Source: Aurelia coerulea
Taxonomy: Eukaryota > Cnidaria > Scyphozoa > Semaeostomeae > Ulmaridae
Reading direction: 5' to 3'
Length of the DNA stretch: 64,000 bases
Assembly (NCBI GenBank): GCA_039566865.1
Contig: CM076949.1
Coordinates: 7,159,501-7,223,500 of the forward strand
Program-made: the position numbers and the translations under genes
Notes under the pieces: generated by a model
The model's database searches: none
What the model was told of the DNA's origin: nothing
What the model saw: the letters and a program-made list of their open reading frames with translations, nothing else
Part shown: piece by piece, positions 1-13,000 of the stretch
How the letters are laid out: the number at the start of each line of letters is the position of its first letter
How positions within the stretch are numbered: position 1 is the first letter of the stretch

Positions 1-328
1 CCTTTGAAAAAATGTATCTAATGCTGTCCTAGCGAGGTGTAAATGTCTACACTACGCTTAAACATATATTTCACAGACGTGAATGTATGAATGTCTGAAG
101 CAATTTTTCAAGTCATGACAAAATCTTCCAACTGAAAATTACGACACAACTGAATGAAAGAGTTTAAAGTATTTGCTAGAATGCTGTTACAAAACGTTCT
201 GATAAATTTTCAATCAAATTTGAAAAATGAAATGGATAAAACGGTCAGAAAACTATCTGTATGCAAAGGCAATTTTGCTGTAGTGACATGTATGGTTTCG
301 TCCTTCCTGTGTGATCCATGAAGGGTTA

Positions 329-925
329 GATAATTACACAATAAGATCTACTAAATTTGATCGACACTCAAGAGCAAAGCGATTTGTGATTGCAGACAAA
401 GGGAGTTCCATGTCCGGTTGGTCAAGTCATGAACAAAAACAAAGTAAGGTACAAAATTTGCTCTGAAACACAGGTAGCTAGCTCACTCGTTGTGCAGCAT
501 TCCAGAAATGGTTTTCAAGAGCAAACATGAGCATCTAACGAAAGAAGAAAGATATATCTAAACATTTGCCTCGGGCACTTTATTTGTTATGTTCAGAAGC
601 CGATTGGTAGGCGATTGAATTTTCGTATTTGTGAGTGTAACTAAACCACTGACTGCTCAGCTTCTTAACAAAACAAATCAAATATTCGTGGCAGATGTTT
701 CGATGTATCCCTTTTCATTCGATATATGCTCATATTTGCTCTTAAAAACCATTTCTGGAATACACAACGAGTGAGCCAGCTACCTTGGCTTCAGAGCAAC
801 CTATGCGGCTTGCTAGGTTTTCGTTTAGGACTTTACCAATCGGGCACAGAGTTTCCTTTGTCTGCAATTGCTAATCACTTTGTATTTGTGTGGGAATCAA
901 AACTAGCGGATCCTATTGTTACATC
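329..925. mobile_element. Foldback (long inverted repeat) element, family FB-A
   Basis: The two halves are imperfect reverse complements. The left arm carries AAAGCGATTTGTGATTGCAG near 376 and the right arm its complement near 860-890. Outer ends read GATAATTACACAATAAGATC against the complement of GATCCTATTGTTACATCC. No coding frame. Related arms occur at 47690-47830, 48530-48660, 50495-51854 and 53270-53400. It lies in or beyond the last SMYD4 intron visible here. Confidence 0.65.
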
Positions 926-1005
926 CTAAGTTTTGTTGCGTGATCCATCTTTAACAACAGATAAACTGACATCTTTATAGCGATCAGTAACTTGGCAAAT
1001 CTTAC

Positions 1006-4000
1006 CTTGACATAGCATCATGTACTTCAGCAACATGCTTATCCTTAGGTTGCAGCACGGATGACCTCTTTTTCATTACTTGTTGTAACGTCGTTAAACT
1101 TTTCTTTATATTCCCTGATTTGAATGAATCAACTGCATCCATGAACAACTCCCGACTATCCTGGATTTCTTCTAATTGTCTTTCAACATTGCTAACAATG
1201 CCACAATCCTTGTTACTGCATCTCCCAATGAACGAGTCGTCAACGTATTCAATTTTTGCAAGATCTCGACATTCAGGACATAATATTTGTAATGAACATA
1301 GCTGCCTTCTTTCTCTTTCCTCGTCCCTGGAAAAGATTAATTGCATTCTCTGTAGAAAATGAACGTTTTTTCTAAATATCTTTCTTCCTAGCATCCGAAG
1401 GTAATTTCAGGACACTGAGAAGCTAAACTTATCGAAGCAGTGCCCTGGTTCTTCCTCACGATGTGACCAAGCCTCGTGATTTCTTTAGCCTGAAAATACA
1501 GAGAATTGGCCACTTTCCTCACTCCACGTAGCGGGTCAGGCAGGACGGGTACTCGAACCACCAACCTTCAGGTTGGTAGTAAACCATGCTACCACCGAAC
1601 CATCCTCACTCAATGAAAATGTGAAAGCAACTCTAATAGCCCTTACAATATTTCTAAAGTCCATCACACCTTCCACCTGCTTTTAGTTGCTGAACAACGT
1701 TTGAGAAGAATAACACTGAAAGATATTCACCAAACAGAAATATACCATGTTAAATTATTGTGCACGTACCAATAAAAAGAAAGAGATACCTGTGTGTTGA
1801 AAGTGCTCTCAATCCCCGAACCAAAAACCAGGGCTCAACAAAATATTTTCCTTCCTGGTAGCAAGCAAAGCACCTTCGTTTCTTCTTACACACTTTCTTC
1901 TTCTTTCCCTGTATCCCCCAATTCTATTCCTTTCCCTTTTTCTCCTTCTTTCTTTCCCCTTCCTTTCCTTCCCTTCCTTCATTTCTTCCCTTCTTTTCCC
2001 TTTCCTTCCGTCTCATTGTCCTTCTTTCCCTTCTTCCTTCCTTGGAAATTTAAGCATTGCTACTTCGTTTTTGAGCCCTGCCAAAAACTAGTAAAACTGA
2101 CTTAAACAACACTTTACTGCTTTGATACTGATTTGTGAATTATCTATATACCCTATCAAATTCCTAGACCCCAAAACGAGGTAGATTCCGATGTGCTTGT
2201 TGATATCGACGAAACAAAATATGACATCTAAAAATGCTTGCTGAGTGAATCTACGTAAGACCGTGAACTAACCTTCTACAGGCAGCACAGGAACAAATAA
2301 AGAAGTATCTTTTCTGTAACATTCTCTGTCGAGCCGCCCTCTGCATTCTACCAACATGGGGTACTAAGAGATAAAATGAAAACAAAGTGTTATGACATAG
2401 AAATAAAATGGTGATGGTGACAAACCAATAAAGAATGACAATACGGAAGCAGTATCGAGATTGTTTACTTAGGCAATTTGCAAGACAGTTCTGCATAGAA
2501 CAATTACAATGTTAGCTCACGTATAGATTCATCAAACGATTCATTATCTAGCGATGTTTCTTTCTGGGCGTTATCTAGATTCGTTTCATTCACTTCTTGA
2601 TTCGTTGTTGTTGCTTTCTATATTCAGTATAAAAATTTACAACAACGGGATTACTTATAACAACACTTACGAACTACTTTACTGCACTACCAGGACGGGA
2701 TACCATGGGGAGCAAAATACCATGACTACCCCCAATTCGTTGTGATCGTTCTGAACAAACAAAATGGTTAAGAATGAATAAAAATAAACGCTTAATAATA
2801 CGGAAGGTCGATTGCAACAATGTTACAGATAACATATGCTTACCATAGCAATGAGTGATTTCTTCTCCTTGTGATATGTTGTGTGTTGCTCTCACAACCA
2901 ACTCAGAATCTGTGAAGCTGGAAAGCAAAGGTAATTGTCATGTCATATCACAAAACAATGCTTCATGTTTTGTCGGGAAATGTCGCCTTGACGTAAATTG
3001 CTTATAAAAGCTCTCAATTTTTCATCACTGTTTGTTTGACGATGAAAGACATTGTACTCTCCTGATGGAAAGGTGAAAAAATGTTTATCGCTGATTGCGA
3101 TGTCTCCCCGGTATCTGTCTTGAATTCTGTTAATAATATGCAGTAAGACCATAGGGAAGAATGGAACACAGCAAAGGCTAAAATCCAAACTGTTTGTACA
3201 CAAAATCCAACCAACATTCTCCAGTACAAGATGGCAAAGACAGAGCGTTTACTGCTCAGAGAAGGATGTTTAAGGATAAAAATTCTTGGGCCATGGTCAA
3301 CAGAAACAATGAATGCCCAAAAATTGAAAAACATCGACCATTGCAATTATCTGGATACAATTTGAATCAAAAGTTGTGAACAGCAAAAATGTATATTTTT
3401 ACATTTGATTCAGAAGAGAGTTTCAGAGATTAATCTTGCAACAGTATAAAAATGTCCCATACCTGACGATCACATCTGGGTCACAAGCATGATTCAGCAA
3501 ACAAGCCGTTGGGTAAAGTGCCAGAGCAATCTGCCTCTGTTCTTTCCTCAAAGAATATTCTTGTTTCCCATTCAACTCGTTTCTGGTAACGTCTTCTTCT
3601 TCTTCAACAAGTGCTAGAGTTGTGACTGTGTGTACATTGCATGCTATTTGCTGTAAATGACGTAATATCAGCTGGTTTATCTGATCTTCTGTCAGCATTG
3701 ACTGATAGAGCCCAGATGATAAAGGTTCTTCAAATCCTGCACATGATCTCCTTCTGTTAGCTGATCCAGGGTATTCCTTTTGTAAATCTGCTGGAGTACT
3801 TGACCTTTAAGGAAATAAATGATCCTCATCGGAAATTCTTGTGATCAGTGCACATTACAAGACGAAGAGTTAAAAGAAAGAAGACAGTAAAGGAGCAGAA
3901 GGCAATGAAACATCTAAAGTAGTGATAGCAAATATGTACAAGTATACAGGAACCAGAGATTGAAAATAAACTTATTTCATTAGGTAGAATGACCGCTAGA

Positions 4001-7000
4001 AATAAGCAAAAGGAGACAGGGTTAAGGATAAAGACAATTTGCAAGGTTCTGATTTATCTACATTGCATGAAACAGGTTTGAGAGAGTAAAAAGTAAGTCA
4101 CAACAAAAGTGGAGAATTTCCTCTCCTTCTTGGCAATTCGAGTGACTTCAGTTCATCTTGAACTATGAAAGACAACAAATTCTGGGAATCAAAGTTGAAG
4201 AAAAAATAGTATCACGACAATCAGAAGACACAAACATTCTCAGGCTCCTTTGTCAGCTATATTTCTAACAATACTCATGTTACCACAATGCAGAGAAGAA
4301 AGAAAAGATTCCACCAAATTGCAACAACGAAACATGTGCTGTTCATAGCCAGAACCAGATGACATCATGTCTATATCTGCCATGGACCACATAATATTGT
4401 ATTTTGTTGTCGTTTTAGTTATAACAGTGGATATATCGCCATTGAAACAATGAAATGTAAAAGCACAAGGCATGTGTGCTGTTTCACAGGAATGATTATG
4501 GAGAGAAATGAAAAAAAAACAATGTCTGTTATGAGCTTACCTTCGAACCAATTCAGACAATGACGACTGCAGTGACTGTGACAGGTGAAAATTGTTCTTC
4601 ATGTCAATATTTTCTTTCTCTTGATAGTTAGCGAAAGCATCAGCCAAGGAGTTGAGATTTCCATTTGACTGGCAGTTAGCATCGAACAAAGCTGGACTGC
4701 TACTTGATAATCGAATTCCAGCCTTTTTCTTCTTTGTTTCCATTAAACGCTCCTCTCTTGCAATTGGTGAAGATATCGTTTGAGGACTTGCAAAGAAATT
4801 GCTAATTATTGATGCCACCTGAAATGAAAATACCGTGCTAAGTACAGTATAAGGGGGTGTTTGATTGGTACCAGACCAGTCCTGAAAGCGCTAGACTTGG
4901 TAGACTCAGAGTTCATGTTGATTGACACCAAAATTCTCAAACAGCAGGTTTGGTAGTTTCAGAAAGGTATTCAATCTTCTGTGCCAAAAGGTAGAAGGTT
5001 TGGAAGACCTTGGGGAGATTTTCGTTTCGCCATGATAAATCTGAAACATGCTGTTTTGAAGAATTTTATGTTTGATGGAGACACATATTTCCGCATTTGT
5101 GATGCTTTTAAAATTTGGTTGGTTTGGAATTACAAATACTCTGAAAGACTCATGACTCAACAATGCAAAAATTGGCATAATACAACACTATTGAGATAAG
5201 ATATGCATTCGTGACGCTTTATACTAAGACAGAAAGGTAGAAAGATATTAGGGTGCTGTCCAAGATAAGAAGCATCTGATGTAACCCAGCTGCTAAGCAA
5301 TTTGGTATTTCAAAGAAAAACCATTGGACGATAAGAAATGACACACATCAAGCACTGAAGGTCTACAAAAAACATTAATGTGAATGAAGATAATTTCATA
5401 AACAATATTGTTGTCTTACCACAGCGTTTGACTTGATGGTACAGTTTGATTGTAAGTCGTGATTTGTTACCAAGTTGTAAACAGCTTTGTAATTGTCTAG
5501 AATGTAAGAGAATGAAAATAACAAAACCGACAAGTGCTTTGAACATCTAGCTTGGAGAGTTTAACAATTTGAAAAGAGTTAACAGTGTATCCTTTGATTG
5601 AAAAAGCTAGCACTCTGAAATATAGACCACTCAAGCCATCCAGATGACAAAATCTCCATACTGTAGGTATTTCAAGGAAAAGGATGCAATTGAGAAACAA
5701 ATTATAGATATGGACTTATGACATTTCAAGATTGACACTGTTCATGTACAATACAATACAATTATTGTACGACTCTTTCTTGGTACAATAACTAATAATC
5801 TTATTATATCTTTTTACATTTAGCTCAGTATTCACTTAAATTTTATTTTACATAAAAATGTTGGGTTTTGTAGGTACCATAGATAATCACAGTTGCACTG
5901 TAGTGATTAAAAGCTTGAATTTTGATCAAAAATGAAAATAAGAATGACTTTGTCAATGTAAACTATCAAGCATTCTCTCATCATTCATATTTTTGGCTTC
6001 AGAAACAAAGATTACAGTATGTTGTTTGCAATATTGATAAAGGTAATACAGTAGATCTGGTGGAAATACATTGAAATCATGCTTTAAGCAAAATAATTAT
6101 TTGACTGAGGGAGGTATCTCAATTTCTTAATCAAATCATAAAGCTACTGTAGTCATGCTGAGAATAGAAATATCACATAATAGCTTACGCTTATATTCAT
6201 TATTTGTGAAGCCATGTATGTTGTTACATTTGCTTTCAATGTTCTTTTCATTTTCCAAAATACCTGCAGCAAAAAAGAGGAGTTTATGAGAGCTCAAAAA
6301 AGGCAAAGCATTTTCCTTCCTGGTAGCAAGCTAGCACCTTCGCTCCTTCTTACGCACTTTCTTCTTCTTTTCATATATACCGCCATATTCTATCCCTTTG
6401 CCTTTTTCTTCTTCTTTATTTCCTCTTCCATTCCTTCCCTTCCTTCAATTCTTTCCTTTCTTTTCCTTTCCGTTTCCTTACATTTCATTTTCCATGTTTC
6501 CTTTCTTCTTTCCTGGGAAATTTAGCATTTCAGCTACCTTCCTGGTAGCGCCGCAATGACACTACTTCGGTTTTTGAGCCCTGGTTTAGACATGAAAAAC
6601 ATATGTAACATTAAACCAGTCTCACATTCATTAACCATCAAAATACTATTTCCACCATCATAACTTAAAAGATCAAAATGCTTAAAGATTTTGAACAAAA
6701 AGCACAGAATTGATATAACACTAAATTCAGCAGCCCTACCTAGTAGTTCGTCTGGCTTTGCTGTGAGAAGAATTCGGATGGCCAAATGAGCAAATGAGTC
6801 CACCTGAAGATAAAAACATGGATACAGTAGATAAAAGTCAGAAAGGTCATGAGTAGAAATAGCAATGATTAACGGTTAATATCTTTGTTCAACAGCATGT
6901 CATTCATTTGAATGGGCAATGTATTACAAACAGACATATTCCTTAATGTAACCTTGGATGATATCAATGCAGTATAATGTACAGTATTAACAATCAAAGT

Positions 7001-10000
7001 AAAATGAATATATACATTAGTTCCTTAATGTAACCTTGGATGATACCAATGCACAATCAAATTAATGTATATATACATCAGTTGAATACAAAGCAATTGG
7101 AGAAGATCCAATAGTTGACTCAGTACATACCATTTGAATTAGAGGCCAGATTTGACATTCAGTCTTGTGGTAGCAAGAGTAAGCCCTTGCTTGGCACTCC
7201 TTGGAGCAGAATAACACATCTTGGCATGTATAACACCTAAAAAGAAGACACCATCAAAAAGTCACTGGGATCATCAAAACTTGTGTTTTGAGTAATAAAA
7301 CTTTGTGAAAAACGTAAATAAATCAAAGGAATGTTTACAATGCATGTTCATGGAATACTCATATTATACTTTAACTTGATGTACTGGATAATAAAAGCAA
7401 CTTTTGTCCCTTTTAGTGTTTTCTGAATATGACACCAATAATATTGCAAAATGTGTTGCTTCATTCAGTACTGTAGGTGATATTTTCAAATTCTTGCCTC
7501 AAAGTATTCCAAAGTTATAGAAGATTTTCTGGATAAGGCCTCTTCAAAAAGTTCAGAAAATGATAACTAACTTTGTTGCTGCTCCCACCTTACAGTAAAA
7601 TGGTTGCATAGTTGCTTGTTTTAACCTTGAAGGTATTCCAGTGTGATGGTCAAACTCAAACTGCCATCTCAACAAGAATTAAGTACAGTATAATAGTACA
7701 ATGACAAAGGGAAGAAACTTACGGAATGGGAGCAATCAATGGCTTGATACAGTGGTAACAGTGAGAATGATAAAACTCTGGCAGAAGAACAGATGCATAA
7801 GGCTTCTCAACAATTAAAACATCACCAGCCTTTATTTCTCCATTTGCCTGAAAGAAAATTGAGCAGTTGATTATGTCAAAAAGTGACATTTGACAATAAA
7901 TATGGCTAAATTTTGCTAAGTATGCTAGTTTGCCCTAGAAAGCATCAGACCAAAAAGTTACTGTAAGTTGGGCCTTTTGACACCTTGCATTTTTCTTTAT
8001 AAAATTTGCTGCATTTTTCAATCAGCAATATTTCTATGATGTCATCAATCATCATATAAATGAGTCTGACGAATTACATACATAAGGGAATGTCCAATCG
8101 CAGACAGGCTTGTCTAAAAATAGACCAAAGAGAGTCTCAGACACAGTATTGTTTCTTGGCTATTCATTATTCACAATATACGCAACTTGAATTTCAATGG
8201 GATATTTTTAGTTCTTTCCATTTTTGCAAATAAAGTCTTTTAACCCCGCACAAATACAGTACTTTAAAATGGATTTGAAGTCTCAACTCAGGGCAGCCAG
8301 CTTCACAAGCCATTATCTATCCATTTTCTAAAATCTTTTCATGAAATCTTACTTATCTTGAAACTAATCCTCAGAGATAACATCATCTTATTTTGGAGTT
8401 AGAACAGAATCTCTGTTAAACAGCTGAAACTGAAAACCTGCATCCATCTACAGTATACAAGATTGTTGAAAAATATGTTCTGTTATCAGTACTGCAAGAT
8501 AAATGAACACATTTCTGTTTTTTAGTTCTACGAGCAACACATAATGTTATCACAATCATTATCAAGTACAAAGAACTTGTCAGTACCCACCTCTAAGTAT
8601 CTTCCTTTCTCTGTTTTATAGTTCATCGTTATCAAGTCAGATGCATTTGCAATTGATTGGTGTGGCAGATGTGCGACATTAGGGCATCTCCTAGGAGACT
8701 GACTTCTTGTTGCTTTCCTCATTTCTGATAGGCATAATTTGTGTGTTTGAAGAATGGAGGACCTCATTTCTCTGTCTGGTCTGAATGATAGTGCTTCCTC
8801 AATGTCTTTCAGGGCAAGCTATTAAGAAAAAATGATAACAATCAGGTTGGTTGATTTTGTCCGTTCTCTTGAAACTTGAATACAGTAAATAAATTAAACA
8901 TAAAATTGAAGCAATCAATGTTTATCAAATTACAGTGTAGATGGCCAAATGAAAAAAGTTCACTACTGTGCTGTGTGCAAGAAATTATAAGTTCAAACTC
9001 CCCGAATACCACCAGCGGAAGTACTGTAACACCACTCTCACTTGAAGTACTGCACAATTGGAAAAGCTAACAGCCTTTGTAGCAACGGCGTGTCCCTCTT
9101 CATCTTTGATAAAGAGTTTATGAAACAGCCACGCCAGCTAAAACGTGATCTTGTATCCAGCAAACCAAGCCGTTTCCTGTACCCTATGTTTAACATAATG
9201 CTCAAAATGCCCTGAAAAAGGTCCCATTTTCAGTGAATGACTAAAAACAATTTGTGAACATGAAAATTGAAGATGAGCCAGCTTTACTTTGAAGGCCTAA
9301 TTATGAAGTACAGAATGACATAAATTGGATTTCCAAGTGGTGGAATCGAAAAGTACAACTGCATACAGTAGTCTCTCAAGGGAAACAAATGTGCACAAAA
9401 AGCAAAGAATCTCTTGAAGCCAATTTTCCAAAACAAAAGCAACATGATTGTAAATATATTGCAGATGTATAGTTGCCATGGCACTTTTTTAATTTCACCA
9501 ATAAGGTATTCAAGCAATACCAAAAGAAAGCAATTTCAGTACACTAGATTGTATCATTGTTGTATCATGTATAAAGTACTACAGTCCTTCCTGCTGATAA
9601 AAATTGTGCAAAAGATGACACGTAATGCAAAACAAAGAAGAGAGAGGATTTCGTACCTGATGATGACCAAGATTTCTCAGCATCTCTGCTCTTGCTGCAA
9701 GTGCTTCTATGACTGCATGTCCACAACTTTCAAATGCAGAGGAAGATGACCTTTTTGCTTTCTTGTCACATCTCATTGTGATGCAGTTATCATCATCATA
9801 GGATGATCCAATGTCTTGAACCCCTCTGCTTACATTGTGAACATTGTATGGTATGCTGCATAAACTCTGCAAAGGTAGAAATACCATGCAGATGATCGCA
9901 ATGAAATCAGCTAAGGTTTTGTTTTACCCATTTCAAGTCATATGGCCATACTCTTAGGAAGTCTCAGTATTGTTGAAGAATATTGTTGTACTTTTGGCAT

Positions 10001-13000
10001 TCATGGCACAAATTTTCATGGTAAAATATTTGTTGAAGAAATCAAAAATTTGTTTTATCAAGAGACAGATTCGGTCAATTGGGGAGATACTGTATAAACT
10101 TGAGACTTTATGAAGATGTGAGGTGAAAAATCATAAGTCCTTCAGCGTACCGAAGGCTTTCTTGCACTTACATTATCCTGCAAGGGACTTTGTTCAAACT
10201 GGTGGCATTTCTTTCTGCTGTCAAGTATAGCTTTCGTCAACCTCTTTCTCAAGGGTATCTGTTGTTGTCAATAGGAGGCTAGACCTCACTCAACAGATAC
10301 CCTTGGGACAAGTTGGCAAATTTTGGCAGATTTTGATCGGAATTATTAGCATAATTTGGCAGACAGCAGGTCCTTTTGAATCCCATATTCGACATTTCAA
10401 AATGTGTATTCCATGGTTCGAGCACCATTCATTGTAACCAAAGCCTTGCGAATGTTCTTCATTTGACTGAACGCCAAGTTTTGAAAGTGAGAAACTCTTT
10501 AATTGTTTTGAAAAGAGCCAATCAAGTTGCAGAAAAGGCTCACAAGCTCCAGGCTCAATGTAGGTGTTGCAGTTTACGGAAAACCTTCATTGCCACTGGG
10601 TACGAGGTTGGCTTTTCACTGATAAAATAAGGCCTCCAGCATCTCTCATTTTGGCTTGGCAAGAAGAATACTTTCAGTGTGGACTGAGCCTCAATCATGT
10701 TTTGGGTGAACTCTTTCAGTAAAATCTGAGAAGATCTTCATTGTGTACTCTCAAAATTATAAAATTTGGAGTAGTCTTGAACCTTTTTGCTGAGTACATG
10801 TGTATCAAATAGATTTAAGAAGTTTTGCAATAGGCATTTTAGCTATATTCTAAGAAGAGCCTGAATTGAGTGATAACTTTTATACAGTACATTTTTATAT
10901 GAAAGTTTGATTCAGTGGTGTTAGAGCTTCTATCACTATTGTGCGCATTCGAAAATTCTACAAAATATATGAAAATATACAGTATACTGAATATTGTCAC
11001 TTAAGATATATAGCTATAAAAGGTCTATGGAAATAAAGGTGCATTTCAATTCAATGACAAAGCACCATAAAGTCTTGTAACATACCCTAGAATATTCATT
11101 CAGGGCTTTCTGGTAAAGCTTTTTTTCTTGGAATATTTCTCCTCGCCGCTGATGTATCCTTGCCTCTTCAGCAAACTTCTCCAAGTCATGGTGAAGACCC
11201 TGTCTTTCATCAATGGCGCTTTCAATGTCAGCAATGATGGTTGATATGTCAGGATTGCTGGGAAAATAATATGAAATTTACAATTGAGATATGTTTCAGT
11301 GTACAATTAGTCAATAGACTGATTAATTATTCAGTTACCACTACTATCACCTTAACCATTACCCCCTTGCTACTCAATCTAGGACTCAAAATGTTCAGCT
11401 AAAAAGTAGGACTTGACTGTTCAGCCTTGATCTCATTTTCACAAAACCAGTCAAAACTGCAGTTTAAAATATGACCAAAGAGGTGCCAAGGAAGTAAATT
11501 CCTACACTTAGAACTTCCACTTTTAATGAAATCTTCAACAGCTTAGTTTCTGTTGAGGTACAAAATAATGATGTGCTTTATTAGTCCTACTGTACAATCT
11601 TTGCCATAACTTTTGTCACGAAACAAGAAAAGTAAATTTGAAGAGCACAAGCCCAGAAATCTGACAACACGTTCAAAATGCATTTGGTTGGTGTTGGTAT
11701 AGTAACAAATTGCTAATAATTTGCAGAGTTAACCAACCCACTCAAACCTTCACTCTATTTATTTAACATAGGCCACAAAACAGTAACAAATTGTAATCAT
11801 ACACCAACTTCTCCAAGAAATCTGACACAATCAATGGAATTAGATTCCTGTAAAGAATACTATTTCAAGGATCTTTAAATATGTTGCCGTGAAATGGTGT
11901 AATCCTCTGACTTTGCAGCCAGAACATTCAGGTGGACAGTGTTCAATTGCAGGTAGAGCCCTAACACTTTAGCAGCATGACAAGGGGTTGCAGACTTGAT
12001 TACGCCTTCTCTACTTCCATGATATCAGTGCTTGGTGCTAAAAACCATAACTTCATCTTCACCATCCTCGTTTGACAGATTTGGAAAATATGTCTGCAAC
12101 TATTTTAGTAGACAATACCACAGGACCAGATACACATTGTCTCTCGATTATCAGAGAATAGAGGGGAAAAACAATTTGAAGCTTCACTTTTATGAAATAC
12201 TGAGGTTTAATAAATTCATCCATCTCTCGCCCCCTAAGAAATGCAGTTAGTTTGCTCTTGTTTGGGGGGAATTTTTACATAGCTGTTGTGGTAAGGCAAT
12301 GCATATCATTTCATTGTGGATTGCAGGTTTAAGCTAATTTTTGCAGTTTTGTGGCTCTCACATTCCCTATAAAAGGCCCAACAAAAGAACACTTCAACAT
12401 GCTGGCAGGAAACAGGTGATTTAGCCCACATTGTGCTTGGCAACTAGATTTTTTTTTTTTACATTCCAATAAAAGCTTACAATACATATTACCAATACAC
12501 ACTACTTACAAAATACTCTACCCTACTACTTAATGCCATTTGGAGCGAAAACAGCGGCAACTAGATTAACTGGATTCTTGCAATTTTCTATTTGTCACAT
12601 CCTTCCCAGGTTCTCCTGTACTTTGATGAATACTTTGTCTGACATTTCAAATGTATTGATTTAAAAAACCAACCCAACTGTCCTGTTGTTCACCAAAAAC
12701 TTTAAAACCACTCAATTTTTCTGGTATTAATGCCTCATTTCATTGTAAACTTTAATGAAATGATTTAAAGTTCAATGGAAATGGAATTCTACAGCATCAG
12801 AACAGCTGGTTTCATACTGAAATGTGCAAGAAAAATTCTAAATTGGATTAACTTCTCAGTGTGAAAGTAAATTTTGCATGATGTTTGTGCTTTAAGTTAT
12901 GTAAACTTAATGCAAAATGTCTCATTCCAGGGGCGGATCCAGGGGGTGGCGAGGGTTGCTCAAGCCATGGTCAGATTTTCAAGGATTTAATTATTCTCCA

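Noticed and set aside
1512..1615. Possible tRNA gene on the minus strand
   Set aside because: Box A/B are tRNA-like but the acceptor stem does not pair and a conserved non-tRNA tail follows, shared with two other copies; a SINE.
9070..9240. Possible extra SMYD4 exon between exons 3 and 4
   Set aside because: The frame after exon 3 meets a stop, and direct joining of exon 3 to exon 4 gives a continuous TPR-like sequence, so no extra exon is needed.
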